DNA of 64,000 bases from Cephalotrichum gorgonifer. Taxonomy: Eukaryota > Ascomycota > Sordariomycetes > Microascales > Microascaceae. The notes beneath the pieces are model-generated. The model worked only from the letters and a program-made list of their open reading frames with translations. It did not search any database and was not told where the DNA came from. A program made the position numbers and the translations under genes. The stretch's first letter is position 1; every line of letters starts with the position of its first letter. The stretch lies in contig ONZQ02000008.1 in the NCBI GenBank assembly GCA_900312665.1, forward strand, positions 744,001 through 808,000, written 5' to 3'. Shown here in pieces: positions 46,662 to 57,111 of this stretch.

Positions 46662-48093
46662 TGTCGAGGGGTATATATGCGGGATTGGTCTCAAAGGAAG
46701 GTCGCAAGTGGCTAGAGGGCGAGAATATTAAGAATTAAGAACTGGGAGGGACTGGGGAAGATCAATTGAGGGGATCGCGTTGCTGAAGTAGTCTGGTTCA
46801 ACCGACCGGAGTCGCGGGATGTACCTCCGAGTGTACTCGTCCATGGATGGTGGTAACCATATGCTGCGGGGCGGGGTTATTTGGGGGTCGCCGGGTTTTC
46901 TTACCCCGCGGTAGTAATGTAATACCCCGCCATGCTCGTGCCTGTGCCAGTGCCTGCGCCCCTCCCCAAAGCGCTTCGCGGGGCCTACGTTCCGCCGGAG
47001 TGCAGTATTTCATTCCGGTTGTTAGTGTACGACTATTACGTCGCAAGCGTGGCATGTTGCACCTACCCGTACCTGCGGGGGTACTTGTCTTCATCGTGGC
47101 AACCAATCCTAAAGCAGTTGGCGTGTCCCCCTCACCTCGATTTGTCATTAGACTCCAGGCGTCTAGTCCTTCATAGCGCGGGAAACTAAGATTATAGCCA
47201 GTTTCCAAGAGTGAGCGTTACGTTACTCTCCTCGGGATCGCCAGTGGCTGCCAGGGGTGTGGATCCCTTCATGCGCGATTCCCTTCTGCGGCTGCTGGCT
47301 GCGAGCAATACGACCTATTTCTATCTAGTTGACATGGTCATCTACTACAACTCATATTATACATGCCTACCATCTAAGCTTGGTATGGTCGAGCTGTCAC
47401 GAGTGAGAATAGTCTATGGCACGAGGACAGTAGGCTTTTTGAACGGGTTAAACGGTGATGATCTTGCGAGGAGAAAGGCGCAACAAGAAAAGTTTCTAGA
47501 TGGGGGCTCCTCCGTCGTTCTAGTGCACACTAGAGCCATACGACTGGATCTGCGGTTAAAGATGCAGAGCTACTACTTCCCCCGCCCCGAGCTTTATCCG
47601 TTCACTTCGGCCTTCTCTCCGGTACTACAGCTAGCTGCTAATAGTACAACTAGCTACAGAGCTCTAATAGCTGCGACGTCATCGATGGTATTACTCTCCA
47701 GCGCTCCTTCCCGCCCCATGAATTGGCCCCCCGGTCGCACTCGCCGTGTTAGTGATTCATGACGTTCTGATATTCTCGAGCCACCCCGATGACAGCTGCC
47801 AGGGTCAAGAAAAGACACGACCTCGAACTATTGAGAAAGGCAATCAAGCAGCATGTCTCGGGCATAATTCTAGACAATTTCGACAAATTCAATTGACTTT
47901 GCGCCCGCCATCACCCATCCACCAGCTCCCAGGCTGTACAAACCCGAATGGAAGCTCTCCCCCACCACGGCACACCACACCCCGCATCAACGACATAACA
48001 TCTCGAACCCCATTGAAACAACGCAAACCCCTCCTGAGCCCGGATACCGGACAATAAAAAGGAATCCCTCGCTCCGAACCTCCACATAACGAT
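46662..48093. other. Divergent promoter region between the dehydrogenase and the aldo/keto reductase
   Basis: A 183-codon plus-strand frame starting at a GTG (47211-47762) has no recognisable domain and is regarded as doubtful. A TATA-like AATAAAAAGG lies at about 48053-48062, 32 bases before the reductase ATG. Confidence 0.5.
48053..48062 (+). promoter_or_regulatory. TATA-like element of the aldo/keto reductase gene
   Basis: AATAAAAAGG about 32 bases upstream of the ATG at 48094; motif evidence only. Confidence 0.3.
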
Positions 48094-49032
48094 ATGCCCT
48101 CCTCCCTCACGAAACCCTTAGCACTCGCGGGGGGCGGCGTCCCCTCCAAGCCCCTCCCCCGCCTCATCTACGGTACGGCCTGGAAGAAGGCCCGCACCCA
48201 ACCTCTCGTCCACCTCGCGCTTTCCACCGGCTTCCGCGCCCTCGACACCGCCGCCCAGCCGCGCCACTACGCCGAGCCCGACGTCGCATCCGCCCTGCGC
48301 GAAGCCATCGCCCAGAACGTCGTCGCCAGGCGCGACGTCTTCGTGCAGACGAAGTTCACACCCCTCCCCGGCCAGGACCCGGACAACGTGCCCTACGATG
48401 CGTCCGCACCGCTGGCGGACCAGGTCCGGGCGTCGGTGGAAGGGAGCCTGCGGAACTTTGCCGTCGGGGAGGCCGGGGAGGAGGGGTACATCGACTGCCT
48501 GCTCCTGCACTCCCCGCTCCCGACCCTAGAGGAGACGTTGACGGCGTGGGCCACCATGGCGTCCTTCGTCCCGGAGAGGGTCCGTCGCCTCGGCATATCC
48601 AACGTCTCGCTCCCCATGCTCCGCGCCCTCTGCGACGCCGTGGCCCGCAGCGCCGAACCGCTCCCCAAGCCCGCCGCAGTGCAGAACCGCTTGAGGATGG
48701 GCGCGTACGAGCCCGAGCTCTACGCCTTCTGCCAACGGGAGGGCATCGTGTTCGAGGCCTTCTGGACCCTGAGCGCGAACCCGAACCTCCTCGCCTCCCG
48801 GCCCGTGGCGGAGGTCGCGGCCGGCGCGGGCGTGGGGAGGGAGGTGGCGATGTATGCCCTCCTGCTCGGGTTCGATCACTTTGTGGTCCTGGACGGGACG
48901 ACGAGCGGAGAGCACATGAGGGAGGATCTGGAGGGGCTAGAAAAGGTGGGGGGTTGGGCTGATGGGGAGGGGGCGGAGCTGTGGAAGGCGTGTGTGGCGG
49001 ACTTCAAGGTGCTTATGGGATGTGAGCCGTAG
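48094..49032 (+). CDS. Aldo/keto reductase
   Basis: This is a single-exon, 312-residue NADPH-dependent carbonyl reductase of the AKR superfamily (TIM barrel, cytosolic). The catalytic tetrad can be located: D51 in FRALDTA, Y59 in RHYAEPD, K87 in VQTKFTP and H139 in LLLHSPLP. Cofactor-side landmarks are RRLGISNVSLPML, AAVQNRLRM and the C-terminal FDHFVVLDGTTSGEHMREDL, which corresponds to the usual phosphate-binding strand. ATG 48094 is the first in-frame start. Fungal members reduce pentoses, methylglyoxal-like aldehydes or ketones; which one applies here is not evident. Its divergent partner is a putative xylose/dihydrodiol dehydrogenase, so a shared sugar or aldehyde role is possible but is inference. 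Confidence 0.92.
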   Translation: MPSSLTKPLALAGGGVPSKPLPRLIYGTAWKKARTQPLVHLALSTGFRALDTAAQPRHYAEPDVASALREAIAQNVVARRDVFVQTKFTPLPGQDPDNVPYDASAPLADQVRASVEGSLRNFAVGEAGEEGYIDCLLLHSPLPTLEETLTAWATMASFVPERVRRLGISNVSLPMLRALCDAVARSAEPLPKPAAVQNRLRMGAYEPELYAFCQREGIVFEAFWTLSANPNLLASRPVAEVAAGAGVGREVAMYALLLGFDHFVVLDGTTSGEHMREDLEGLEKVGGWADGEGAELWKACVADFKVLMGCEP

Positions 49033-49631
49033 GCATGGTCTTTGTACTCTGGTTTGAAAGATATGTTATGGTATTGGAATGAAATGTTTCGACGACATCC
49101 TGGTGAGGGAGGGGGAGGGGTAGTTGGACTGGTAGTTGTATATATTCGAAAATGGCTTCACTCATTATGATCAATAGCAGTTTTTTAATTCGCAATTAGG
49201 CATTCTACCTCTTCCATCAGAAAGATATGGGCCACCCGCCCGCCTGCTATGCTGAGGATATACTGATTTGTGCGTGAACGACGAGTACATGTAGGAGTGA
49301 GTGAATCTCAACTATCACCCTGCCTCTGGACTCCATATGACATGCCCCCCGACTCCCAAGAAACAAAAAGAAAAAAAGAAGAAAGAGAACATTAAGCCTG
49401 GCCTCTTTTTGGTACGTTATGTTAGATTTCTTCTAACTATCCGCCCAACGGACGGAATCTCGCCAAAATAATACGCCAGGCAGTAAGTACTAGGTCCATG
49501 GCACCATATCGGTGTGCGGACTAGCCACAGGTATGCTTGACTCCTTTCCATCGAGCCGTCGACCATCCATCCGCATGTCCCCAGCTACGCCTTTGTCTCC
49601 CAGCAGGACTGCCCACCCAAGTAAGACTCTA
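49033..49631. other. Convergent intergenic region
   Basis: About 600 bases between the stops of the aldo/keto reductase (+) and PCF11 (-). Nothing coding is seen. Confidence 0.7.
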
Positions 49632-51172
49632 CTACCCCCTACTCTTCTTCACCTTGTTCTCCCCACCTCCATCCGCCTTCCTCTTCCCCAACACCCCGTC
49701 CGGCGTCGCGCCCCTCTCCCGGTCCTTCGTGGCCTCGATGTGGCAGCTCGCGTGGAACGCCCGCCCGCCCACCATCTTCGCGTCGAGCCACACCCACTCC
49801 TGCGCCGAGTCGAGCCACTTGTTCTCGAACCTCTCCTGGCAGATGGGGCACACGGTGTTCACCCCGCTCGTGGGGTCCGGCACGGGTATGTACAGCTGCT
49901 CCGGGGGCTTCGCAGCCGGCTCAGCGGGGGCCGCCTCGGTTTCTGCGGGGGAGTAGGACACGTCCACCTCCTCGCGGGATTTGATCCAGTCCTGAGAGAA
50001 CGTGTCAGTTTCGAGAAAATACATGCCGAGGAGGGGAGAAGGGGAGGGCGTAGGGAGGTGGTGAGGGGCTGAGGGGTGGGGGGAAAGGTAAAAGGAAAAG
50101 GGGCTTACGTCTTTCGCGACATAGAGACTCCGGTACTGCCCCCGTCTCTCGGCCTCGGCCATGCGCTGCCTAACGCGGAAGTGCCAATCCATGTGCGCCG
50201 TCTTCTTCTTCTTCCCTTCCTCGTTCTGCTTGAACCGCCGCCCGCACTGCGTGCACGGGGGTCCGAGTTCCGAGTAGAGGCTGCTGAATAAATAAGGGCG
50301 CCTAGAAAGTAAAGAGAAGAACGTCTTAGTCACATTGTTTCTTCGATGCCAGAAATAAACCACGCTAGAATCTTGGGGTAAATGGAGTCAACTTACACTA
50401 CTCGGAGGGAGCTCGCACTCCACGATATCACCCTCAGGTCCTCTGGAGGCGGCGGCGCCGCCGCCGCCCTATTCATCGGCGCGAGCGCGTTCGCTAGGAC
50501 TGGGGGTAAAGATGCTAGTGCAGATGACAGCCCCGGCACGGCTGAGGCAGCCGGCGCCTGCGGAGGGGGGGCCGGGGGGGCGGACCCTAGGAGTCCCGCC
50601 TGCCTAAGCTGCTGTATAATATCCATTGGATTAGACGCCGCAGGCGCAGGCGCAGCGGGTGCGGATGCCGGGGGCGGAGGCGGAGTCTGGACGACGGGTG
50701 TTGGCGTCGCGTGTCGGGACGAGGCAGCCTGCTGTGCTAACAGAGCCGCAAGGGCTCCTTTTCCAAGGAGGGAGTCAATCGACAGCGGAGCCTGCCCGGC
50801 CACCGGTGTCGAAGAGGCCGGCGCCGCCGTAGGTATTTGCGGCGCGGCGCTTGAAGGACGGGATAGGTGATGGTGAGGAGGGGGGGTTACGTGGGAAGCG
50901 AGAGGTACGCCGCTGCCTACTTGCGCCGGTAGTGGTGCGGGGGCTCTCATCTTCACGGAGAGTTCATCTACTTGTTTCTTAACTAGCACGAGCTGGTCTT
51001 GCGGCAGGTTCCTCGCGCGCACAATGCCCTGCAGGTCCACAAGAGCCTTCAACCTCGTCTGGATACCAACATCATGCGGGTTCTGGGCAAGCTCCTGGTG
51101 CGATGCCACGATGAGGCCTTCGATGTCTCTATTCAACACATCTGCGTTCACGGCAGCCGAGGCCCCATATCC

Positions 51173-51206
<34 letters not shown>

Positions 51207-52073
51207 GCGCCGGCCAAAGCGTCGCGGCCATAGTAGGGGAGTGATGAGTGGTTAGCAGCGGCAGGCACGGCCCCTGGGATCGGGGGTTGGAAGGGTGTCT
51301 GGAAAAGGATACGTTAGCCGCTGCTCAAACGCGTCCGCGAGAAGGTAGGTACATACCTGTGACTGGGGAACACCGGAGGGTATCCCGTTCGCATTGGGCG
51401 GGGTATGATTAGGGTAGGGTCCGGGGGCGTGGGGGTGGTTCATCCCCGGCGGAGTCGGGGTATTCCTATGGCCAGGCTGTTGCCTCAGATGTGGTTGTGG
51501 CTTTCGGTTGGCTTGCATGGAGGTGTGGACTTTGATAAGGGCGGTTTCGATGGGAAGGACAACGTCCGGCGGGAATACTGGCTTCGTGTCCATTGATCCA
51601 GGAACAGGCCCCTTCCATGTCTTCAGCATCTCCTCCATCTTGCGTCGCACGGGGTGGTCGACTCGGGCGTATGACTCCATGAAGGTGCTGTATAGTTTGG
51701 GAGCAACGTATAGCGTATACGGGGTGCCGACATTTTTTACAATGGCATCCAGCACGTACAGCGAAGCAAGTTTCCTTTGAGGGGCGGTCTGTCATGAAAG
51801 TGGCGTTCGTTAGCTCATCGGTCCGACCGAGGAATACAGCCTGAGGGGGCTAGAAGCTCCCTCGGCAGGCGCTCAAGGGGCAGAAAAGGGGTTACTGGGT
51901 CATACCCGGTTGATGTGGGCCACAAGAACTTCAGAAATTTCATAGGCATGCTCCGTGTGCTCTCGAGCAATTTGACACAAGTTCATGATCTCGACTCGAC
52001 TAATGGACGTCATGTCCTCCAACGCCAGCTTGAAGTCCTCCGCCACTTCAGCAGCGACATTTTCCGATGACAT
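49632..52073 (-). CDS. PCF11: Pre-mRNA cleavage factor IA subunit Pcf11
   Basis: Pcf11 binds the phosphorylated RNA polymerase II C-terminal domain and acts in 3'-end cleavage and termination in the nucleus. Five exons are inferred: 52073-51906, 51788-51357, 51298-50397, 50301-50109 and 49991-49632 (TAG), giving 684 residues. Residues 1-140 form the CTD-interacting domain (DFKLALEDMTSISRVEIMNL, LASLYVLDAIVKNVGTPY). A Pro-rich region and a Q10 run (about 232-241, CAG-encoded) follow. Then comes a helical stretch (RNLPQDQLVLVKKQVDELSV), and an Ala/Pro-rich linker with SIDSLLGKGALAALL. The first zinc-finger-like element is C517-x2-C520...H537-x3-H541; the second is C613-PI-C616...H645-x3-H649. 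A basic tail carries KRKADGGGENKVKKSRG. This domain order is diagnostic of Pcf11. It is shorter in the linker than some homologues. Confidence 0.95.
51181..51206. repeat. CAG/CTG triplet array coding for polyglutamine in Pcf11
   Basis: On the plus strand it reads (GCT)n/(CTG)n; on the coding strand it gives about ten consecutive Gln. It is likely polymorphic in length. Confidence 0.85.
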
Positions 52074-52326
52074 AGCGCGGACTCTCTAATCTGGGGGTTG
52101 TGGTTTCTATGTGTTGTGTTGGGGATGGGACGGGGATGTGTAGCGAGATAGTATCTACCCGACTCTCCGTTCTAGATGGTGGTGGAAGTGAGGAGGGGCT
52201 AAGAGGGGTAGGTAGGGGCTCCCGATGTCGTAGAAGAGCAAGTTGGAAGGGGAGGTTTATCGTAGAAAGGTCCCCGTCAAACTGCTCCGAGATAGATTAT
52301 GGGAGGGCTCCTTCTCCTGCCCGTAT

Positions 52327-52348
52327 AGCCGCGGCCGCGACCGCGGCT
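52327..52348. repeat. GC-rich inverted repeat upstream of PCF11
   Basis: Arms of 8 bases, spacer CCGCGA, about 250 bases upstream of the PCF11 start codon. Confidence 0.8.
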
Positions 52349-52857
52349 TCCTGCTGGCTTGCGCGTCAGGTCCTTTCGCTTCGCCAATGTACCAAGAAGT
52401 CCGCCTGCCAAGTGGAACGGGGCGTTATCTGTGTAGCGAGGAGCACGTAGCTAGGCGAGGAGTGGTGCGTTGGTGTCGCGATTGGTGATGTTGTGCTGTC
52501 CGTGATGGGAGGTGGTCGTAGGTATAGTCGAGATGTGCGAGGTTGTGAGGATGGATGCGGTCGGGCACGAGTCAAGAAAGGAAGTTGGGAGAATGTAGGG
52601 AAAAGAAGAATTAGGCAGGTACACGCATGCCCATTTATTGAGCCACCCTTTGTGTTCAAAAGGAACACATTCACAAGTTCGCTTTACTTTGCAAGGGATA
52701 GATTGATGTGTCCAGTCGTCAAGGACTCGGTTAGCGCTGGAGCAGGTCCTTTGAAGTCTCGGCTGTTCCGAAAGGAGCTTCGTCACGTGGAGACAGGCAG
52801 CGTCTTCCTGCTCGAACAGGATCTATGTTAGTCAGCACGAGCTTCAACTAGGTGTGG

Positions 52858-52886
52858 GTCACGAGTCACGAGTCACGAGTCTCGAG
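52858..52886. repeat. (GTCACGA)n short tandem repeat
   Basis: About four heptamer units, the last degenerate (GTCTCGA). Confidence 0.8.
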
Positions 52887-54498
52887 TTCCCAAATCCCGA
52901 CAGGAAGGTCATCCAGGAAATTCAGTTTCTCTCAACGTCCCCATCTATGCATTTGAGCCGCAACCGTTTTCATTGTCACAGTCCCAATGTGGAAAGAGGG
53001 AATGCATTATTTATATTATTTATTGCTTATAGTTCCATAGGGGAGGCGTGTAGAAAGAACTCGAGCGCAGTATTAAACACAAGTGTTTACACCTGCCAAT
53101 GTCGCTCGACTCTCACTCAACCACTGCCCCAAACTACTTGAGGTCTAACCCGTCATAGACACCGCGGCGGCTATCACCCTGGTATCAAGGGAATGAAATG
53201 CAGTTGAAAATCATTACTCAAGCCCGTGTTAAGTTAACTCTCCATCATCTCGCTATCAGATTCGTTGTTAGCGTCTCGGTATGTCAGGGGCTCCGCGGGA
53301 TATCCCTCGTGTTTTTTTTTCGTCGCCGACTTCCAGTGCTCACTCGGGGTACGTACTCGTCGTACTCGTAGTGCCTTTCGTTAAATTTGAGGTTGGGTTG
53401 TGTCGTACAGACAGTAGTGGAATTTGGTGGATGAACCAGTTCCCTCACATCTGCTGGATCCTCTCGAACCGGTTCGGCATACCGTTTTCTGGTTCATTCA
53501 TCCCTACGCCACATCTTGGAAGGCGGAGTGGCCCAACCAGCTAACACCCTATATCCCATTCCTAGCCCCGGAATGCCATATTTTCGAGCGTCGAAGCATA
53601 ATGTTCTCGCTAGGGTAGCCATGCTCCTATTGAGCTTCCAACGCAATGCTCTGGGGGTTAATCCGACCTGGGCGAGCTTGCAGGGAAGGCGAGGGACTGC
53701 AGGAACGAAATACCAAGCAAGAGTATGAGTGCATCGGCAACCGGTAAGCGATTTTACAGCCTGACATGTCTTGGCCGGGTCATCTTTATGGCCATGACAT
53801 GTATTTTCTTCGCCCTGTGTTCACGTCTTGTACGACGTGAACATACTTGCAGAACTGACAGGACGCCACGCCCCGTTCACCCATTTGACTTCCTCGTCAA
53901 TGATTGCCCGAACGGAAGGGTTATCCCAGGCAGCCATCCTGGGCAGAGCCTCAATTTTTGATTCGCTTGGGTACGAAGCGCACAATCGCCCAGTCGAACG
54001 AGTACGAGTAAGACCTGGAAATCCGCATTCCGGATATCGGGACATCGGGTGGGAGAGTAGGTGCTGGGGGGTTATTATCGTTATCATTCTAACATGAGTA
54101 TGGGAAGTCCTACGTGTAGTGTAGATGTTAAGACATCTACATATATATGATTGTAGAACGCCTGCGGGTTTTCTCTTCCTGCTGAGGACGAGGTGGATTG
54201 GGCCGGGGGGTTGAAGCGAAAGAAAACGCAAGTGGGAGAAGGAGAAGGGCGGGGAAGGGGACCAACAGTCCCGTGGGGCTCAGCTTGCAGCATAGATGTA
54301 ATGGTGGGCTAATGAACGGGGGCCAGCTTGCGCCGATGTCAGCGTTATGGGAGCATGCAAAGTGAGTATTAAGTCAGAGACCCGTCCCTTCGCCTGCCCC
54401 TGACCTTGTATGTGAGTATGCGTGCGCGCGAGCGTATGTTCATTCTCATTATTTCAAGGCCGTCCTCGCGGAGGTGCTCTTCTTAATCTCTCCGTCCT

Positions 54499-56449
54499 AT
54501 GGTTCCCGTCTCCCACCAAGATTTAAAGAGCTCAACCTCTAAGCTCTTCAGTCTCGAACGGATGGGTAAGATCTGGCCCCTATTTATGTCTGCAATCCCA
54601 AACCCCCCCCCCCCCCCCCCCCCAACCCCCCGGTCCTGCTCCCTTAAACCGAGAATCCCCTCCCTGGTAGTAACTCGTCGTTTCCTCCCTTCGTTTTAGT
54701 TGAACCAAACGATATACGAGAACTTGTCTCGCGGCACTCCCAACTCGGGAGCAAGCACGCACTCTATCCGGGTAACGACTACACCATCCTTGCGAACTTC
54801 CTCCAGCCAGGCCCCGACCGATTCCCCGGAGCCAGGAGTACCCACCGCGAACCGCCCGAGCCCTTCGTCGTCGCCTACGACCTCAGTTCCGGATCGACCT
54901 CGGCCACCTCCCGTCTGAACCCGGAAGGGATGAAGTGGTTTAAGCAGCAGCAGGACCTGGCAGCACTCCGTCCCCAACTCGTCTTCGTCCGGGGGTTCCC
55001 CGACGCGAAATGGCTACGCGTCTTGTCCGCGACGTACGGGGTAGATCCCGCCGTTTACCAGCGGCACCTGGTCCTCCCGACCTTGTCGGCCGTGGATCAT
55101 ATGCATCATTTCTATACCAACCCCCCCCTCCCGTCGTCCTCGGGCAGGATCTTCAGCCTAATGGTCACGACGATCTGCTCAAACGAGACGGCCAACACGT
55201 CCGCACTCGCAGAGGACGTCGAGGATTTGCGTCGGAAGGGGTCCGCGGAGCTCCTAAGATACCACCTGGATCTGAAGAAGAACGGGGCGGTCGGAGACTC
55301 TATCGTACGGCAGTACTCTGTTCTCAGCCGCAAGATCCAAGTAATAGAGCAGTGGGTCTCCATCTATATCAGCCGGGTCGCGGATTCGTGGAATGGTGAG
55401 TGAGACCCTTCAAACCTTCCCTCCCCCCTCCAACAAAGCGATATTCACCAGACCGGGACGGACAAGGTGATGATGGATGGAAGCCATGCTAAGGTGTGTG
55501 TGTGTGTGTGTATGAATTAATTATGTGTCGTGCAGTGGTCGTATGGATGGATAATGCCCGCGACCTGAGCCAGGGCATTTCCGGCCCCTGGTGTCCCGAG
55601 CGCGGGACGACAGCATGGAAGACTTATATGCTTCCGATCATCCAGCACAGGGACTGCCTGGCCTTCCACAGCGACGTCCACAGCACGGCAGATACCTCCG
55701 CCACGGCACAGACGTGGGAGGCCAACCAGAACGCCTGCCTGTTGCCGTTCCAGTTCGGGAAGTTTCTGAAAAGGGATATACTGGCACACGACGCCCTGTA
55801 CGCCCTGAGCGACGTGTTCCGGCTCTCCGCGGCCTCGGAGGGACAGTTCCTCAACCTGATGGACAGACAAATCGAGCATGAGCTGGAGATATCGAGGAAT
55901 TCCACGCCCAAGAACTCGTCCATCCTAAACCTCCGTTATCTCGCTAGGCTGCTCGAGGATCATCTCACCAAGCTGACCGAGATGGTCCTACTCCTCGAGA
56001 GCCAGGACCACCTCGGGTGGCCCAGAGCAGCGCCTGGGTCGGATCATCGCGTCGAAGCTGACAGGATGAGAAAACTCCTACTCGGCGACTTCTCGCACCT
56101 TCGGCACAAGGCCGAGAGGCTCCGAGAGAACTGTCGGGGCGGGGTTCAGTCACTCGCCCACACGTCGAGCCTCCAGGAGTCGGAGAGGGCCATGGCAAAT
56201 GCTCAGAGGGTCGGGCGGCTAACCCTGCTCGCAACCATATTCGTCCCCCTGAGCTGCACCTGTTCGGCCTTCGGCATGAACTTTGCGGTATTCGGACAGG
56301 GTGATCTCAATATATGGATATTCTTCCCCACGGCGGCGGGAGTCATGCTGATTTCATTTCTCATCTGGTACACCGCCAAACCCGGGACGAGACAGAGGGG
56401 CAGATGCTCAGCTTTTACTTCCGGTAATCCAGATCATTCATGTGGGTAA
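54499..56449 (+). CDS. CorA-like divalent cation channel/transporter domain protein
   Basis: This is a predicted membrane protein of the CorA/Mg2+ channel superfamily (fungal subgroup). Three exons are inferred: 54499-54565, 54700-55395 and 55536-56449 (TAA), giving 558 residues; both junctions split codons and rejoin in phase. The long cytosolic N-terminal part contains NDIRELVSRHSQLGS, LVFVRGFPDAKWLRVLSATY and VVVWMDNARDLSQG. A helical stalk follows (NLRYLARLLEDHLTKLTEMV, MANAQRVGRLTLLATIFVPL). Two C-terminal membrane helices lie at about 480-503 and 514-535, with the hallmark GMN at 501-503. Fungal CorA-like proteins of this subgroup are numerous and often of unproven transport function. 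Intron 1 holds a C21 homopolymer (54603-54623). Confidence 0.85.
54603..54623. repeat. C21 homopolymer inside intron 1 of the CorA-like gene
   Basis: Twenty-one consecutive C, positioned within the spliced-out segment. Confidence 0.9.
55494..55511. repeat. (TG)n tract in intron 2 of the CorA-like gene
   Basis: Nine TG units, about 25 bases before the acceptor. Confidence 0.85.
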
Positions 56450-56608
56450 TTACAGTAGCTATAGGAGTTCAATCCATGATCGGTGGCACTCGGGGTGCCG
56501 CGATGCAACGGAAACTCCTCTCACTTTCATTATTGTTATTTTTTTATTTAAGTAAATGGGGGGCCCCTAATAGAAAATTTCCGAGATATACACCATGGTT
56601 ATTTATAG

Positions 56609-56878
56609 TTAGCTGGCCACAGCCTCCCCCCCAGATGGAACCTGCGCTCGTGATCCACCCCTGCATGTCATACTATCGGGCTTGTTTGGGAATATAGATC
56701 GCCCCGTAGCGACCTCTAACGGCTTCCGTCCATGCTTCAAAACCTCATGGACAAGTCCGATGAGATCAAGATCCGTGCCTAGGTGTAAAAGGTTCAGCGT
56801 TTCGGAAGAGGACAGTGGAGGCAATATAAAACGTACCAGGAGGAGACACAATAGAAACACTGATAGGGAGCGGTTCAT
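56609..56878 (-). CDS. Possible small secreted protein, 89 residues
   Basis: A frame from ATG 56878 encodes MNRSLSVFLLCLLLVRFILP, a good signal-peptide pattern, followed by a mature part of about 65 residues with no recognised motif and one Cys. It lies between the CorA-like gene and the amidase. The upstream sequence has no clear TATA box on this strand. It may be a chance frame; the hydrophobic start followed by a soluble tail is the only support. Confidence 0.25.
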   Translation of the reverse strand: MNRSLSVFLLCLLLVRFILPPLSSSETLNLLHLGTDLDLIGLVHEVLKHGRKPLEVATGRSIFPNKPDSMTCRGGSRAQVPSGGEAVAS

Positions 56879-57111
56879 TTCGTTGAGTGACGTCCGAGTA
56901 GTACGAGATCTCACCAACTAGAAGAGTAAGCTACCGACGTCATGGAGAATCGGATATCTCCATCATCAATCGCACTACTTACGTGGTGCGGTGACTTCCG
57001 GGGTTCCGGTGATTGGCGACAGGTATAAGGGGTGATATCCACTAAGTAAGCCAAACGGTCTATAATTGAGAGCAAAGGGCGAATAAAACAATTAGTAGAA
57101 AGCCTTCGAGG

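Larger units (their letters stand above)
52074..54498. other. Divergent spacer between PCF11 and the CorA-like gene
   Basis: It contains a GC-rich inverted repeat (52327-52348: AGCCGCGG, 6-base loop, CCGCGGCT), a GTCACGA tandem repeat (52858-52886) and copies of the GTACTC word (53351-53370, about 54000-54010). No coding sequence is supported. Confidence 0.55.

Noticed and set aside
47211..47762. 183-codon plus-strand frame in the divergent spacer
   Set aside because: It starts at GTG, has no domain or codon pattern, and occupies the probable shared promoter.
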